In this document: in pieces, positions 1 to 6,670 of the stretch
Layout: every line of letters starts with the position of its first letter
Position numbering within the stretch: the first letter of the stretch is position 1
Assembly: GCA_007125875.1 (NCBI GenBank)
Contig: SLCI01000175.1
Location: forward strand, 1-8,140
Origin: Kiritimatiellia bacterium
GTDB lineage: Bacteria > Verrucomicrobiota > Kiritimatiellia > SLAD01
DNA length: 8,140 nucleotides
Reading direction: 5' to 3'
Translations under genes and position numbers: made by a program
Notes under the pieces: model-generated
Database searches by the model: none
The model's input: the letters and a program-made list of their open reading frames with translations, nothing else
What the model was told of the DNA's origin: nothing

Positions 1-588
1 CTGCTCTATATTGATCAGTTTTCTCAACGCAAGTTGTTCTTTCGCCGCGTACGCGTGCCGCCGTTATTGTGGGTATTCTGGGATCACATCATTATTAACC
101 ATTCCATTCGCAAAATGTTGCGCTGCTTTGTGATCGACGGTGAGGCCAAGATTCTGCAAGGCCGCCAAGCATTGGTGAAGATTAAGGAAATGCGCGAGAT
201 GGCGGAGGCGTGGGGGCTCCCTGCGCGCGACCTGGAGTTCCAATACGACACCTTTGCCATTCTGGCCGCTAGCCGCGCCTATTTCTTTCGACCTTTCGAC
301 AAGGCCATTGCACGGGATCTGCGCCAAATGACCCGGCGCTATCGCAAGAAGTATGCGTCACGCTATGTCATTCTGCTGAACTTCGAGCCGGTCCGTCTGT
401 CGCGTCGCCGCATCAAGCGTTATCTCGATCTGTTGCTGCGCGATCAACGCGGATATCGCTTCATCGATTTAATCTTCACGATTCGCTTGTTATCGTGGTT
501 CTATCCCGTGGTGCGGCGATTCAGTCGCAATCGCATGCCCTCCTTTGCCGAACAGCAGGCGATGGGCGTGGAAACGTTGTTCCGATAG
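1..588 (+). CDS. Unrecognised basic protein, C-terminal part (5' end outside window)
   Basis: The frame is open from base 1 to the TAG at 586-588, giving 195 residues, so the gene starts upstream of the window. An internal TTG at 34 is possible as a start but has no ribosome binding site and interrupts clearly continuous coding, so I treat this as a 3' fragment. The protein is rich in Arg, Phe, Tyr and Leu, with a hydrophobic/aromatic stretch early (PPLLWVFWDHIII) and several Arg/Lys clusters (RRYRKKYASRY, SRRRIKRY). It has no signal peptide or clear transmembrane helix in the visible part. A basic amphipathic protein bound to a membrane or to nucleic acid would fit this composition, but that is inference. 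I do not recognise the family and assign no function. A hairpin with a T-rich tail follows, so it probably ends its transcription unit. Confidence 0.75.
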   Translation: MLYIDQFSQRKLFFRRVRVPPLLWVFWDHIIINHSIRKMLRCFVIDGEAKILQGRQALVKIKEMREMAEAWGLPARDLEFQYDTFAILAASRAYFFRPFDKAIARDLRQMTRRYRKKYASRYVILLNFEPVRLSRRRIKRYLDLLLRDQRGYRFIDLIFTIRLLSWFYPVVRRFSRNRMPSFAEQQAMGVETLFR

Positions 589-597
589 TGGTCACGA

Positions 598-603
598 TAT
601 AAT
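598..603 (+). promoter_or_regulatory. Perfect TATAAT -10 element, possible upstream promoter of the fused membrane/SpeE-like gene
   Basis: TATAAT lies at 598-603, with a weak -35-like TTGTTC at 577-582 (15-nt spacer). Transcription from it would begin inside the 602-635 hairpin and give a leader of roughly 80 nt for the gene at 693. The weak -35 and the overlap with a terminator-like structure keep confidence low. Confidence 0.3.
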
Positions 604-646
604 GAGTATCTGAACAAGTAGTTCGGTCTGCTCATTTCTTTATTTT
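602..646 (+). terminator. Probable intrinsic terminator after the first gene
   Basis: The outer arms ATGAG (602-606) and CTCAT (631-635) enclose the inner arms CTGAAC (610-615) and GTTCGG (621-626, one G-T wobble) with a 5-nt loop. The arms are separated by a small internal loop. The T-rich stretch TTCTTTATTTT follows at 636-646. It lies 13 nt after the stop codon at 588. The stem is imperfect, so termination strength is uncertain. Confidence 0.5.
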
Positions 647-673
647 GACAAGGCCCTGATGTTTCCGTACTAC
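645..673 (+). promoter_or_regulatory. Candidate sigma70-type promoter for the gene at 693
   Basis: A consensus -35 TTGACA is at 645-650, followed by a 17-nt spacer and a weak -10 TACTAC at 668-673. Transcription would start near 680, leaving only about 13 nt before the ATG. The TTGACA is perfect and well placed, but the -10 is poor and the leader would be very short. Confidence 0.4.
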
Positions 674-692
674 TCTGGGCCAGAAAGCGCGT

Positions 693-2234
693 ATGAAAAC
701 CAATCGCAATGCTGGGTATTTGTATTTGTTGTCATTCTTAGAGGGTGGCTGCGTCATGGCATCCGAACTAATCGGTGCCAAGATGCTGGCGCCCTATTTC
801 GGTACTTCCCTCTATGTCTGGGCTTCGGCCTTGGGTATCACACTTGGCGGGTTAATGGTGGGTTACTTTCTGGGGGGATTTTGCTCTCGCCGCACGTCCG
901 ATAACCTTTCCGCATTATACCTCGTCTTGATTTCAGCGGCGGCTTTCCTGTTTCTGATGCCGTTTACCAGTCGTCCCGTGATGACCTGGGCCTTGGGGCT
1001 GCCGCTCCAGTGGGGGGCCTCATTGTCGCTATTGGCGTTCATGTTCCCGCCATTGGTCTTTATGGGCATGGCATCGCCATTGATCATCAATGTGCTTACG
1101 CGGGATCCGAAGGATGCCGGGCGTTGTGCCGGAAACATCTATGCGATTTCCACACTGGGCGGAATTCTCGCCACATTCCTGTTCGGTTTCTACATCATCC
1201 CCGAATTCGGTATTTCCCGGCCGGCCATGATCAGTGGCCTTTGTTTGGCGATTCTGCCCTCCATTTCCCTCCTGCGACGTAAGCGCAAGGTGGGGGGGCT
1301 CGCGGCCTGCCTAGCCATGTTCTTGACGTTGACATTTGTCCCAACGCCCGGCATGGCCCATACGAGTGGGGGCGTGATCGTCTACTACTCCGAAGGTGTA
1401 ATGGGACAATTGAAAGTAATCGATCGAGAGCTTCCCGGTGATGGCGAGGTCATGCGCAGCCTGATGGTGAATAACACGACCCAGACGACGGTGTTGCGCG
1501 ATGCGCCCTTACACCATCATTTTTGGCCCTACTCACAGCTCATTGAGTACTTGGCCTCGGCATACTCGCCGGGAAGTCATGTGCTGCTGCTGGGGATGGG
1601 GGGCGGGACGCTGGTGCACAGTTTTGAAGCGCTCGGATTCCAGCAGGATATTGTAGAAATCGATCAGCGCATCAAGGATGTGGCGATTACTTATTTTGGC
1701 CTGCATGAGCGCTATGACGTCATCATTGATGATGCCCGGCATGTGGTTCGCATGGCGCTGCCCGGTCGTTACGACCTGATTGTCTATGACGTGTTCAAGG
1801 GGGAGTCGGCACCCCATCACATCCTCACGCAGGAAGCACTTGGCGAGGTCGGGCGCGTGCTAAACGCCGATGGCGCTTTGCTGATCAACTTCTATGGATA
1901 CCTTGATGGCGATGTGGGGAGGCTAACACGTTCGGTTGCCAAGACGCTCCTGAACAGTGGGTTTGAGCTTTCGATTTACATGACCCCGGGTCTGCCGGAT
2001 CAGCGTAATAGTATCATGGCCGCCTGGCGGGAAACGCAGCCTTCACCCTTTGAACGGTCGAAGCTCGGGAGGGGGGAAATGCGCCTGGCTTACGACCCGG
2101 GGCCTCGGCCATTGCCACACCTCGGTGATGCCGTAGTGCTGACAGATGATCAACCACAGCTGAGACTCTTCGCCAATGCCGCCATGCAGTGGCGACGACT
2201 TAGTAACGCGAATCTGTTGAGCCACGTCAACTGA
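693..2234 (+). CDS. Fused multi-pass membrane protein / spermidine synthase-like protein
   Basis: The 513-residue protein has an N-terminal membrane half and a C-terminal Rossmann methyltransferase-fold half, the layout of 'fused MFS/spermidine synthase' proteins. About seven hydrophobic helices lie near residues 8-30, 41-63, 73-93, 107-133, 148-169, 176-194 and 200-216. The soluble part begins near 228 and carries the nucleotide-binding loop GMGGGT (301-306), the acidic EID (322-324), DDA (346-348), YDLIVYDVF (360-368) and the C-terminal LTDD (483-486). The usual aminopropyltransferase active-site D-S-x-D-P is replaced by YDVFKGES, so classical spermidine synthesis is doubtful. Related fused proteins are mostly of unknown role. 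ATG 693 is the only sensible start, because an in-frame TGA lies at 657-659 and no other ATG intervenes. The ribosome binding site (AGAAAG, 682-687) is weak. It appears monocistronic, since a separate promoter follows at 2269. Confidence 0.9.
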   Translation: MKTNRNAGYLYLLSFLEGGCVMASELIGAKMLAPYFGTSLYVWASALGITLGGLMVGYFLGGFCSRRTSDNLSALYLVLISAAAFLFLMPFTSRPVMTWALGLPLQWGASLSLLAFMFPPLVFMGMASPLIINVLTRDPKDAGRCAGNIYAISTLGGILATFLFGFYIIPEFGISRPAMISGLCLAILPSISLLRRKRKVGGLAACLAMFLTLTFVPTPGMAHTSGGVIVYYSEGVMGQLKVIDRELPGDGEVMRSLMVNNTTQTTVLRDAPLHHHFWPYSQLIEYLASAYSPGSHVLLLGMGGGTLVHSFEALGFQQDIVEIDQRIKDVAITYFGLHERYDVIIDDARHVVRMALPGRYDLIVYDVFKGESAPHHILTQEALGEVGRVLNADGALLINFYGYLDGDVGRLTRSVAKTLLNSGFELSIYMTPGLPDQRNSIMAAWRETQPSPFERSKLGRGEMRLAYDPGPRPLPHLGDAVVLTDDQPQLRLFANAAMQWRRLSNANLLSHVN

Positions 2235-2268
2235 CGCGAGGCCTTTTCAGAAGGAGCTCATTCTCAAG

Positions 2269-2295
2269 TTGACAACCACGCGCAATCTGTATAAA
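2269..2295 (+). promoter_or_regulatory. Promoter of the autotransporter-Omp85-PEGA operon
   Basis: TTGACA (2269-2274) is followed after 15 nt by TATAAA (2290-2295). Both elements are near consensus and lie 35 nt or more after the stop of the upstream gene. Transcription would start near 2302, giving a leader of about 57 nt before the ATG at 2359. The spacer is shorter than the ideal 17 nt. Confidence 0.6.
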
Positions 2296-2309
2296 GTGCG
2301 ACCATCTTG

Positions 2310-2338
2310 CATACACTTCAGATAGAAGTGTGTGTATG
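2310..2338 (+). promoter_or_regulatory. Imperfect hairpin in the 5' leader of the autotransporter gene
   Basis: CATACACTTC (2310-2319) can pair with GAAGTG...TATG (2325-2330 and 2335-2338), with a 5-nt loop and a 4-nt TGTG bulge. It sits close to the predicted 5' end of the transcript and before the weak ribosome binding site GAAGAG (2345-2350). It could stabilise the mRNA or act as an operator, but neither role is demonstrated. Confidence 0.35.
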
Positions 2339-2358
2339 GCGAATGAAGAGAATACACT

Positions 2359-2988
2359 ATGAATATATTCAAAAACTTGAAAATGGTCGGTTTTGCATGT
2401 GTTGCTTTGCTCCTGAACGGCTTGGTTGCGCAGGCTGGTCCGGGAGGTGGCGGTGACACCGATGCGCGCCTGACGGCGTTGGAAAATGACGTAGCAGCCC
2501 TGCAAGGGCAGTCCGGCACCTTGGGTGACGATGTCGCGGCCCTTGGGTCGGATGTCGGCTCCTTGGGATCAGAGGTCGATGCCTTGGGTTCGCAAATCAG
2601 CGCGTTGGGCGGTGCCAGTGATGCTAGCGTAAGAAGGCTGGCGGCCCAGCAACGGTTGTCAACCGCCCAGAGCATGGCACTCATTGAGCAGAATCGGGTT
2701 AATATCGAGCGCCTGAATCGGGACATACGTCGGGTCAAATCAAGGGCCTACAGTGGTGTGGCTGCTGCAGCGGCCTTGGATGCCTTTATCACCCCCTCAG
2801 GTCCCAACAAGACAACGCTGATGGCCGGTGTCGCGCACTACGAAGGTGAAAGTGCGGTGGGTGTAACGGCAACGCATCAACTGGGTATCAAGAAGCTCGA
2901 AGAACAACGTGTCTTCGTCAATGGAGGTATCTCATTTACTTCCGAGGAAACGGTGCTTAGTCGGTTCCTGGCTGGATTTGAATTCTAG
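2359..2988 (+). CDS. Short trimeric autotransporter with YadA-like membrane anchor
   Basis: The 209-residue protein has a signal peptide (basic start, hydrophobic 9-23, likely cleavage AQA|G after residue 26). A Gly-rich linker (27-32) leads to a coiled coil with V/L/I at strict 3-4 spacing from about 41 to 83, including four 7-residue LGxxVxx units at 55-82. A second helical stretch (about 91-140) resembles the helix that enters the YadA barrel. The C terminus (151-209) has four short alternating strands: KTTLMAGVAHYE, ESAVGVTATHQLG, RVFVNGGISFT and VLSRFLAGFEF. These end in Phe, as in YadA anchors, where three chains form one 12-stranded barrel. There is no head domain, so the passenger is only about 70-110 residues, very short for this family. 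It is the first gene of an operon, and the Omp85 gene starts 5 nt after its stop. The start at 2359 follows GAAGAG with 8-nt spacing. The YadA assignment comes from recognising the pattern, not from a search. Confidence 0.85.
   Translation: MNIFKNLKMVGFACVALLLNGLVAQAGPGGGGDTDARLTALENDVAALQGQSGTLGDDVAALGSDVGSLGSEVDALGSQISALGGASDASVRRLAAQQRLSTAQSMALIEQNRVNIERLNRDIRRVKSRAYSGVAAAAALDAFITPSGPNKTTLMAGVAHYEGESAVGVTATHQLGIKKLEEQRVFVNGGISFTSEETVLSRFLAGFEF
2521..2610 (+). repeat. 21-bp tandem repeats encoding LGxxVxx heptads
   Basis: Four imperfect 21-bp units (2521-2541, 2542-2562, 2563-2583, 2584-2604) plus a partial fifth each begin TTGGGN or CTTGGG. They encode LGDDVAA, LGSDVGS, LGSEVDA and LGSQISA. 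Gain or loss of units would keep frame and heptad register, so stalk length could change without breaking the protein. Confidence 0.75.
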
Positions 2989-2993
2989 TTCGA

Positions 2994-5087
2994 ATGCGTA
3001 AGGTGACTTACCTTAAAGGGCCACGCCTGCTCGGCGTGGCCCTTTTGATTTATCTCGCGGGCGCAACATCGGCCGAGGCTGAATGGCTCGATGAAATTGT
3101 TTTTCGGGGCGACTTCCCGTTCAAAGCGTCGCGGGCCCGTGAGCTGACCGGCCTGCATCCGGGAGAGGCCTTCGATGCGGATGCGGCGCAGGCTGCCGCC
3201 GAGCGCCTAATGGAGGCATGCCGGCGGCGCTATTATCCTATGGCAACGGTCGAGTGGACGGTCCTGTTCGAAGAACAGGGCCACGCCCGCCTCATCTTTG
3301 ACGTCGATCCCGGTCCCGAAGGCCGGTTAAAAGAGTTGCAGTTTGATGGCAATGCCGCGCTTTCGTCCGGCCAACTGGCCTCTGCTGTGACGACACGTCC
3401 ACGTCCAGGGTTTCGAAATTGGCTGACGGGGCGTGATGCGTTGATGGTTGAGCATCTCGCAGAGGATCGGGAGAGATTACTCCAGCTCTACCGCGAACTT
3501 GGCCATACGGAAGTGGAGATTGGTCCGGCGGAGGTGGAGTATGTTGACGCGCTAGATGGGTTTCGTATCATCTGGCCCATCCTGCATGAGGGGCCGGTCT
3601 ATACGGTTGGCTACATCCGCTTCAGGGGCGATGCCTTGCCCGCCACCGAAACATTACGCGCGATTATCGCGCTGGATACCGGAGCGCCCTATGCGCCCCT
3701 GCGTGTCGAGGCGGCCCGGCAGCGCTTGCAGGACTATTTTTACTATCGGGGACATGCCTTCGCTGAGATTGATCTCGCGGTGGAGTTGCTCGAGGAGCAG
3801 CAGCGTGCCGACTTGACCTTTCAGATTGCTGCCGGAACCAGACCACGTTTGCAGGAGATCTCCATCATCGGCAACAGGGTCACCGCGGCGCGCGTGATTC
3901 AACGTGAAATACCGGTTTCACGAGGGGGTGTCTTCGACGCCGCGGCCCTCGAATGGGCGCAGCAATCACTCTCGAGTTTGCCCCTGTTTGAGCAGGTGGA
4001 GTTGACCAAGATCGGTAGTGCGGAGGCGGAGGTATTTGATCTCGTCGTTACGGTGGAGGAACGAAGGACCGGGCGCGCAGAAGCCGGTTTCAGCTATGGT
4101 GAGGTCGAAGGCAGCGCCTTTTTGATCAACGTCGTCGAGCGCAATTTGGCGCTGCGACCACCGTTCCGCGGTCAAGCGCTGGAGGCGAATTTGGGCCTTA
4201 CGGCCGGCTCCCGGATTTTGCGGCTTGAGACAGGGCTGCGCAATCCGCGGGTCGGCACAACATTCTGGAGCGTGGACGGGAATATTTTTTACGAAGACAA
4301 TCAATTCCTCAGCGATGATTACGACCAGCGTAGTCACGGCGGACGTTTGCTGGTGGGGCACCCCATCGGACGGACTCAGCGGCTTAGCACGGGCTACATG
4401 ACCACCCGCTATACCTTGTACAATCCCGCCACATTCTTGACCGAGGAAGGAGGCACTTTAGATGCTGATGTGCATCTGACATCCTGGGTCGCGACCTGGA
4501 GCATGGACCGGGTTGATCAGTCGTTCCGTCCGACGCGTGGAATCCGGTCCCGGGCCACGACAGCGCTTGGCAGCCGCCATTTGGGCGGTGATACTGATGT
4601 GATTCAAGCGGTTGCTGACCTAGGACTCTATTTTAATCCTTATCGCGAGCACGTAGTCATTCTGCGCGGTGGGATAGAATCGGCGGATGCATATGGCCAG
4701 ACGGATGAAGTCCCGTTGATGCTTCGTCTATTTCTCGGCGGCAGCCGTAACTTGCGTGGTTTTGCATATCGAACCGTCTCGCCCCAGAATGAGCTGGGCC
4801 GTCTGGTAGGCGGGGAGAGTGCATGGTGGGGGACACTGGAGTACCTATATCCACTGTTCACGCGTATGGATGTGGCTTTTTATTTCGATATCGGCGATGT
4901 TAGCGACCAGCCGTTTTCATTGGCCGGGGATGGTCCCGTCAGCAACAGCGGAGTGGGCTTTCTCGTTCGGGCGGATAATTTCCCGATTCGCTTTGATATA
5001 GCGACGCCGCTCAACACGCTGGATGGCGATCAGGAAAATAAAGTCGGGAGAACAAGAATCTCCTTTTCGGTCGGATATCTATTTTAG
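2994..5087 (+). CDS. Omp85/BamA-family outer-membrane protein with four POTRA domains
   Basis: The 697-residue protein is predicted to insert or fold proteins in the outer membrane. A signal peptide (1-29, MRKVTYLKGPR then a hydrophobic core, cleavage SAEA|E) precedes four POTRA-like units at about 31-108, 110-202, 203-283 and 285-358. Each runs strand-helix-helix-strand-strand and contains phrases such as LKELQFDGNAALS and LQEISIIGNRVT. The barrel (about 360-697) has the family marks FRPTRG (511-516), LGGSRNLRGF with the loop-6 RGF at 588-590, RFDIATPL (666-673) and a terminal Phe in VGYLF. E. coli BamA has five POTRAs and TamA three. None of the usual bamA neighbours (skp, lpxD, fabZ, rseP) is present, so I read it as a paralogue dedicated to the adjacent autotransporter (inference). 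The ATG at 2994 has no clear ribosome binding site and lies 5 nt after the previous stop, suggesting translational coupling. A terminator-like hairpin lies within codons 8-18. Confidence 0.88.
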   Translation: MRKVTYLKGPRLLGVALLIYLAGATSAEAEWLDEIVFRGDFPFKASRARELTGLHPGEAFDADAAQAAAERLMEACRRRYYPMATVEWTVLFEEQGHARLIFDVDPGPEGRLKELQFDGNAALSSGQLASAVTTRPRPGFRNWLTGRDALMVEHLAEDRERLLQLYRELGHTEVEIGPAEVEYVDALDGFRIIWPILHEGPVYTVGYIRFRGDALPATETLRAIIALDTGAPYAPLRVEAARQRLQDYFYYRGHAFAEIDLAVELLEEQQRADLTFQIAAGTRPRLQEISIIGNRVTAARVIQREIPVSRGGVFDAAALEWAQQSLSSLPLFEQVELTKIGSAEAEVFDLVVTVEERRTGRAEAGFSYGEVEGSAFLINVVERNLALRPPFRGQALEANLGLTAGSRILRLETGLRNPRVGTTFWSVDGNIFYEDNQFLSDDYDQRSHGGRLLVGHPIGRTQRLSTGYMTTRYTLYNPATFLTEEGGTLDADVHLTSWVATWSMDRVDQSFRPTRGIRSRATTALGSRHLGGDTDVIQAVADLGLYFNPYREHVVILRGGIESADAYGQTDEVPLMLRLFLGGSRNLRGFAYRTVSPQNELGRLVGGESAWWGTLEYLYPLFTRMDVAFYFDIGDVSDQPFSLAGDGPVSNSGVGFLVRADNFPIRFDIATPLNTLDGDQENKVGRTRISFSVGYLF
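3015..3046 (+). terminator. Intrinsic terminator-like hairpin inside the Omp85 signal-peptide codons
   Basis: A perfect 13-bp stem pairs 3015-3027 (AAAGGGCCACGCC) with 3033-3045 (GGCGTGGCCCTTT) around the 5-nt loop TGCTC. TTTT (3043-3046) and then GATTTAT follow. The GC core with flanking A and T runs is the standard form of a Rho-independent terminator. It begins 26 nt after the autotransporter stop (2988), where a terminator for that gene would be expected, yet it lies wholly inside the open frame starting at 2994. Ribosomes starting at 2994 could melt it, so coupling could set read-through. Confidence 0.75.
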
Positions 5088-5090
5088 AAG

Positions 5091-5098
5091 GGAAGAGG
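5091..5098 (+). promoter_or_regulatory. Strong ribosome binding site fixing the start of the PEGA protein
   Basis: The purine-rich GGAAGAGG at 5091-5098 lies 7 nt before ATG 5106 and 3 nt after the Omp85 stop at 5087. It contrasts with the absence of any clear site before the Omp85 gene. Confidence 0.6.
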
Positions 5099-5105
5099 TT
5101 AACAG

Positions 5106-6617
5106 ATGACGAGATACGTTTGCAGCAGATTGATGGCCCTGTTGATTTTCACTGGTTCGCACTGCGCTTATGCTCAAACTCCAGAAACGGATGCTCGACC
5201 CGATCCGGAGATACAGGACGACGAGGCGAGAGCGGCAGAGCTGTATACCTTTACCCTGCACTCTGTCCCGTCCGGCGCAGAGGTGTATCGGCTGTCGCCC
5301 TCCACGGGCGAGGCCGTCTTGATCGGTCAGACCCCGTTGGTATTCCCGCTCGAAATTCAGCGGGTCGAAGCGGATGGTTTGAGGGGCGCGTTCGGGCGGA
5401 GAGTCTTGGAACCGGTCGTCTCGGACGAGTTGCCGCTATCGTTTCGCGAAACGGATGAGCATGCGATCGTGGCTCTGCCTCAGCTGGAATTGAGGCATCC
5501 TGCTTACCAGCCGGAAGCCGTTGAGTATGAATGGACGTTTCCGCCTCGTATGCGGGTACGAGGACAGGGCCTCCGCGTTGAGCCGGTCCCGTCTGCACAT
5601 GAGGTCACCGTTTATTTTCGGGACCCGACCGCGCCACAGCACTCGCTCTCGGTGACCATTGAGTCGTCCTCAAGCAAGGCGCGTGTCTATACCGTGCTGG
5701 CGGATGAGAGTATCGGACAGCTGATTGGAACGACGCCGTTGACCAGTGTTGTCCATTTTGCCGAAGTCCGATCGTCCGAGGGAGAGGTGGTGAATTGGAA
5801 GCGCTGGAATCCCGATCACGCGGGATTATGGACGCACAATCCGGCCGGCGAACTTTATCTGAACGCTTATCTAGTAGTGGATGGGTATGAGCCGGAACGT
5901 TTTCACAACCGTTGGGTGGCCCATATGACCGCTGAACCTGAACAAACGGCGAGGGTCGTCCTGCAACCCCTGCGACGCGATCAACCAGAAGCCGACTTTC
6001 TACTACAGGTGGATTCGCTTCCCGCCGGTGCCGCGCTGTATGCAGTTCGGGCGGACGGGTCGTGGGGGCGCAATATCGGGAATACGCCGCTACAGATCAA
6101 AGTTGGCTTTGCAGAAGATCTGGAGGAGCTGTCTCCCGGCCATGTTGTTCACGGCGGCTGGAGTATTTGGGCGCCGGAAGAGATTATCCGCTGGCGCACG
6201 GATCAGAGCGATGTCACGTCCTTCTATTTGATTGCAGCGGTCTATAAGGAAGGGTTTGCAACGGAGCAGATTGTTCAACCACTGTTTCAACTGCATCCTG
6301 AGCTGCCGTATCCAGAAGAAATGGTACTCACCATTCCTTTGCTCCGACCCGAACAAGCCGCTGCGCGCGATGCTCAGCGCCAGCAGTCAGAACGGCCGGG
6401 CTCCCGAACAGGTGCAAGCGGTTTAGCGCAGCCGGGACGCCGGAGTACCCCCTCCTCGTCACCACAAAGGGAGGGCGCTTCGGGCCAACCAACGGTCGAT
6501 TATATTTGGAGAGCCCCGAGTGCGCCGCAACCGCAGGCGAGCGATCACCAAGAGCCCGAGACATTGACGGAAGAAGCACCCGGGCGAGCGGGACTGCTAT
6601 CGCGATTCCGACGGTAA
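5106..6617 (+). CDS. Exported protein with three PEGA-like repeats and a disordered tail
   Basis: The 503-residue protein has a signal peptide (1-23, cleavage CAYA|Q), so it is probably periplasmic or surface-associated. Three modules follow at about 46-150, 180-287 and 295-413. Each begins with a PEGA-type strand pair: FTLHSVPSGAEVYRL..IGQTPL, VTIESSSSKARVYTV..IGTTPL and LQVDSLPAGAALYAV..IGNTPL. Each continues with an aromatic/acidic segment (AYQPE, GYEPE, GFATE) and ends in a strand such as ARVVLQPL or MVLTIPL. PEGA domains occur in many cell-envelope proteins and are generally non-catalytic. Module 2 has lost the P-[SA]-G-A signature. Residues 414-503 are low complexity, rich in Pro, Gln, Ser, Arg and Glu, and end in the basic GLLSRFRR. 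It is the third gene of the operon, 18 nt after the Omp85 stop. A role as a periplasmic or wall-linked partner of the adhesin system is inference from position. Confidence 0.8.
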   Translation: MTRYVCSRLMALLIFTGSHCAYAQTPETDARPDPEIQDDEARAAELYTFTLHSVPSGAEVYRLSPSTGEAVLIGQTPLVFPLEIQRVEADGLRGAFGRRVLEPVVSDELPLSFRETDEHAIVALPQLELRHPAYQPEAVEYEWTFPPRMRVRGQGLRVEPVPSAHEVTVYFRDPTAPQHSLSVTIESSSSKARVYTVLADESIGQLIGTTPLTSVVHFAEVRSSEGEVVNWKRWNPDHAGLWTHNPAGELYLNAYLVVDGYEPERFHNRWVAHMTAEPEQTARVVLQPLRRDQPEADFLLQVDSLPAGAALYAVRADGSWGRNIGNTPLQIKVGFAEDLEELSPGHVVHGGWSIWAPEEIIRWRTDQSDVTSFYLIAAVYKEGFATEQIVQPLFQLHPELPYPEEMVLTIPLLRPEQAAARDAQRQQSERPGSRTGASGLAQPGRRSTPSSSPQREGASGQPTVDYIWRAPSAPQPQASDHQEPETLTEEAPGRAGLLSRFRR

Positions 6618-6670
6618 AACGGGGGCTGAGAACGGCGCAGTTCCGCTGCTTCCGCCTGACCCAGTCGGAC

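Noticed and set aside
659..904. Plus-strand ORF of 81 residues starting at 659
   Set aside because: It overlaps the strongly supported membrane/SpeE-like gene in another frame and shows no independent coding evidence.
2247..2738. Minus-strand ORF of 163 residues opposite the autotransporter gene
   Set aside because: Its sequence is a low-complexity shadow of the heptad repeats (repeated TSDPK-like units). The plus-strand frame has a signal peptide, coiled coil and anchor.
3966..4361. Minus-strand ORF of 131 residues within the Omp85 gene
   Set aside because: It lies antisense to clear barrel-coding sequence, with no recognisable domain or ribosome binding site.
5106..5180. Lipoprotein signal on the PEGA protein (Cys20 in GSHC)
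   Set aside because: The residues before the Cys do not fit a lipobox (L-[AS]-[GA]-C), while AYA|Q is a good signal peptidase I site.
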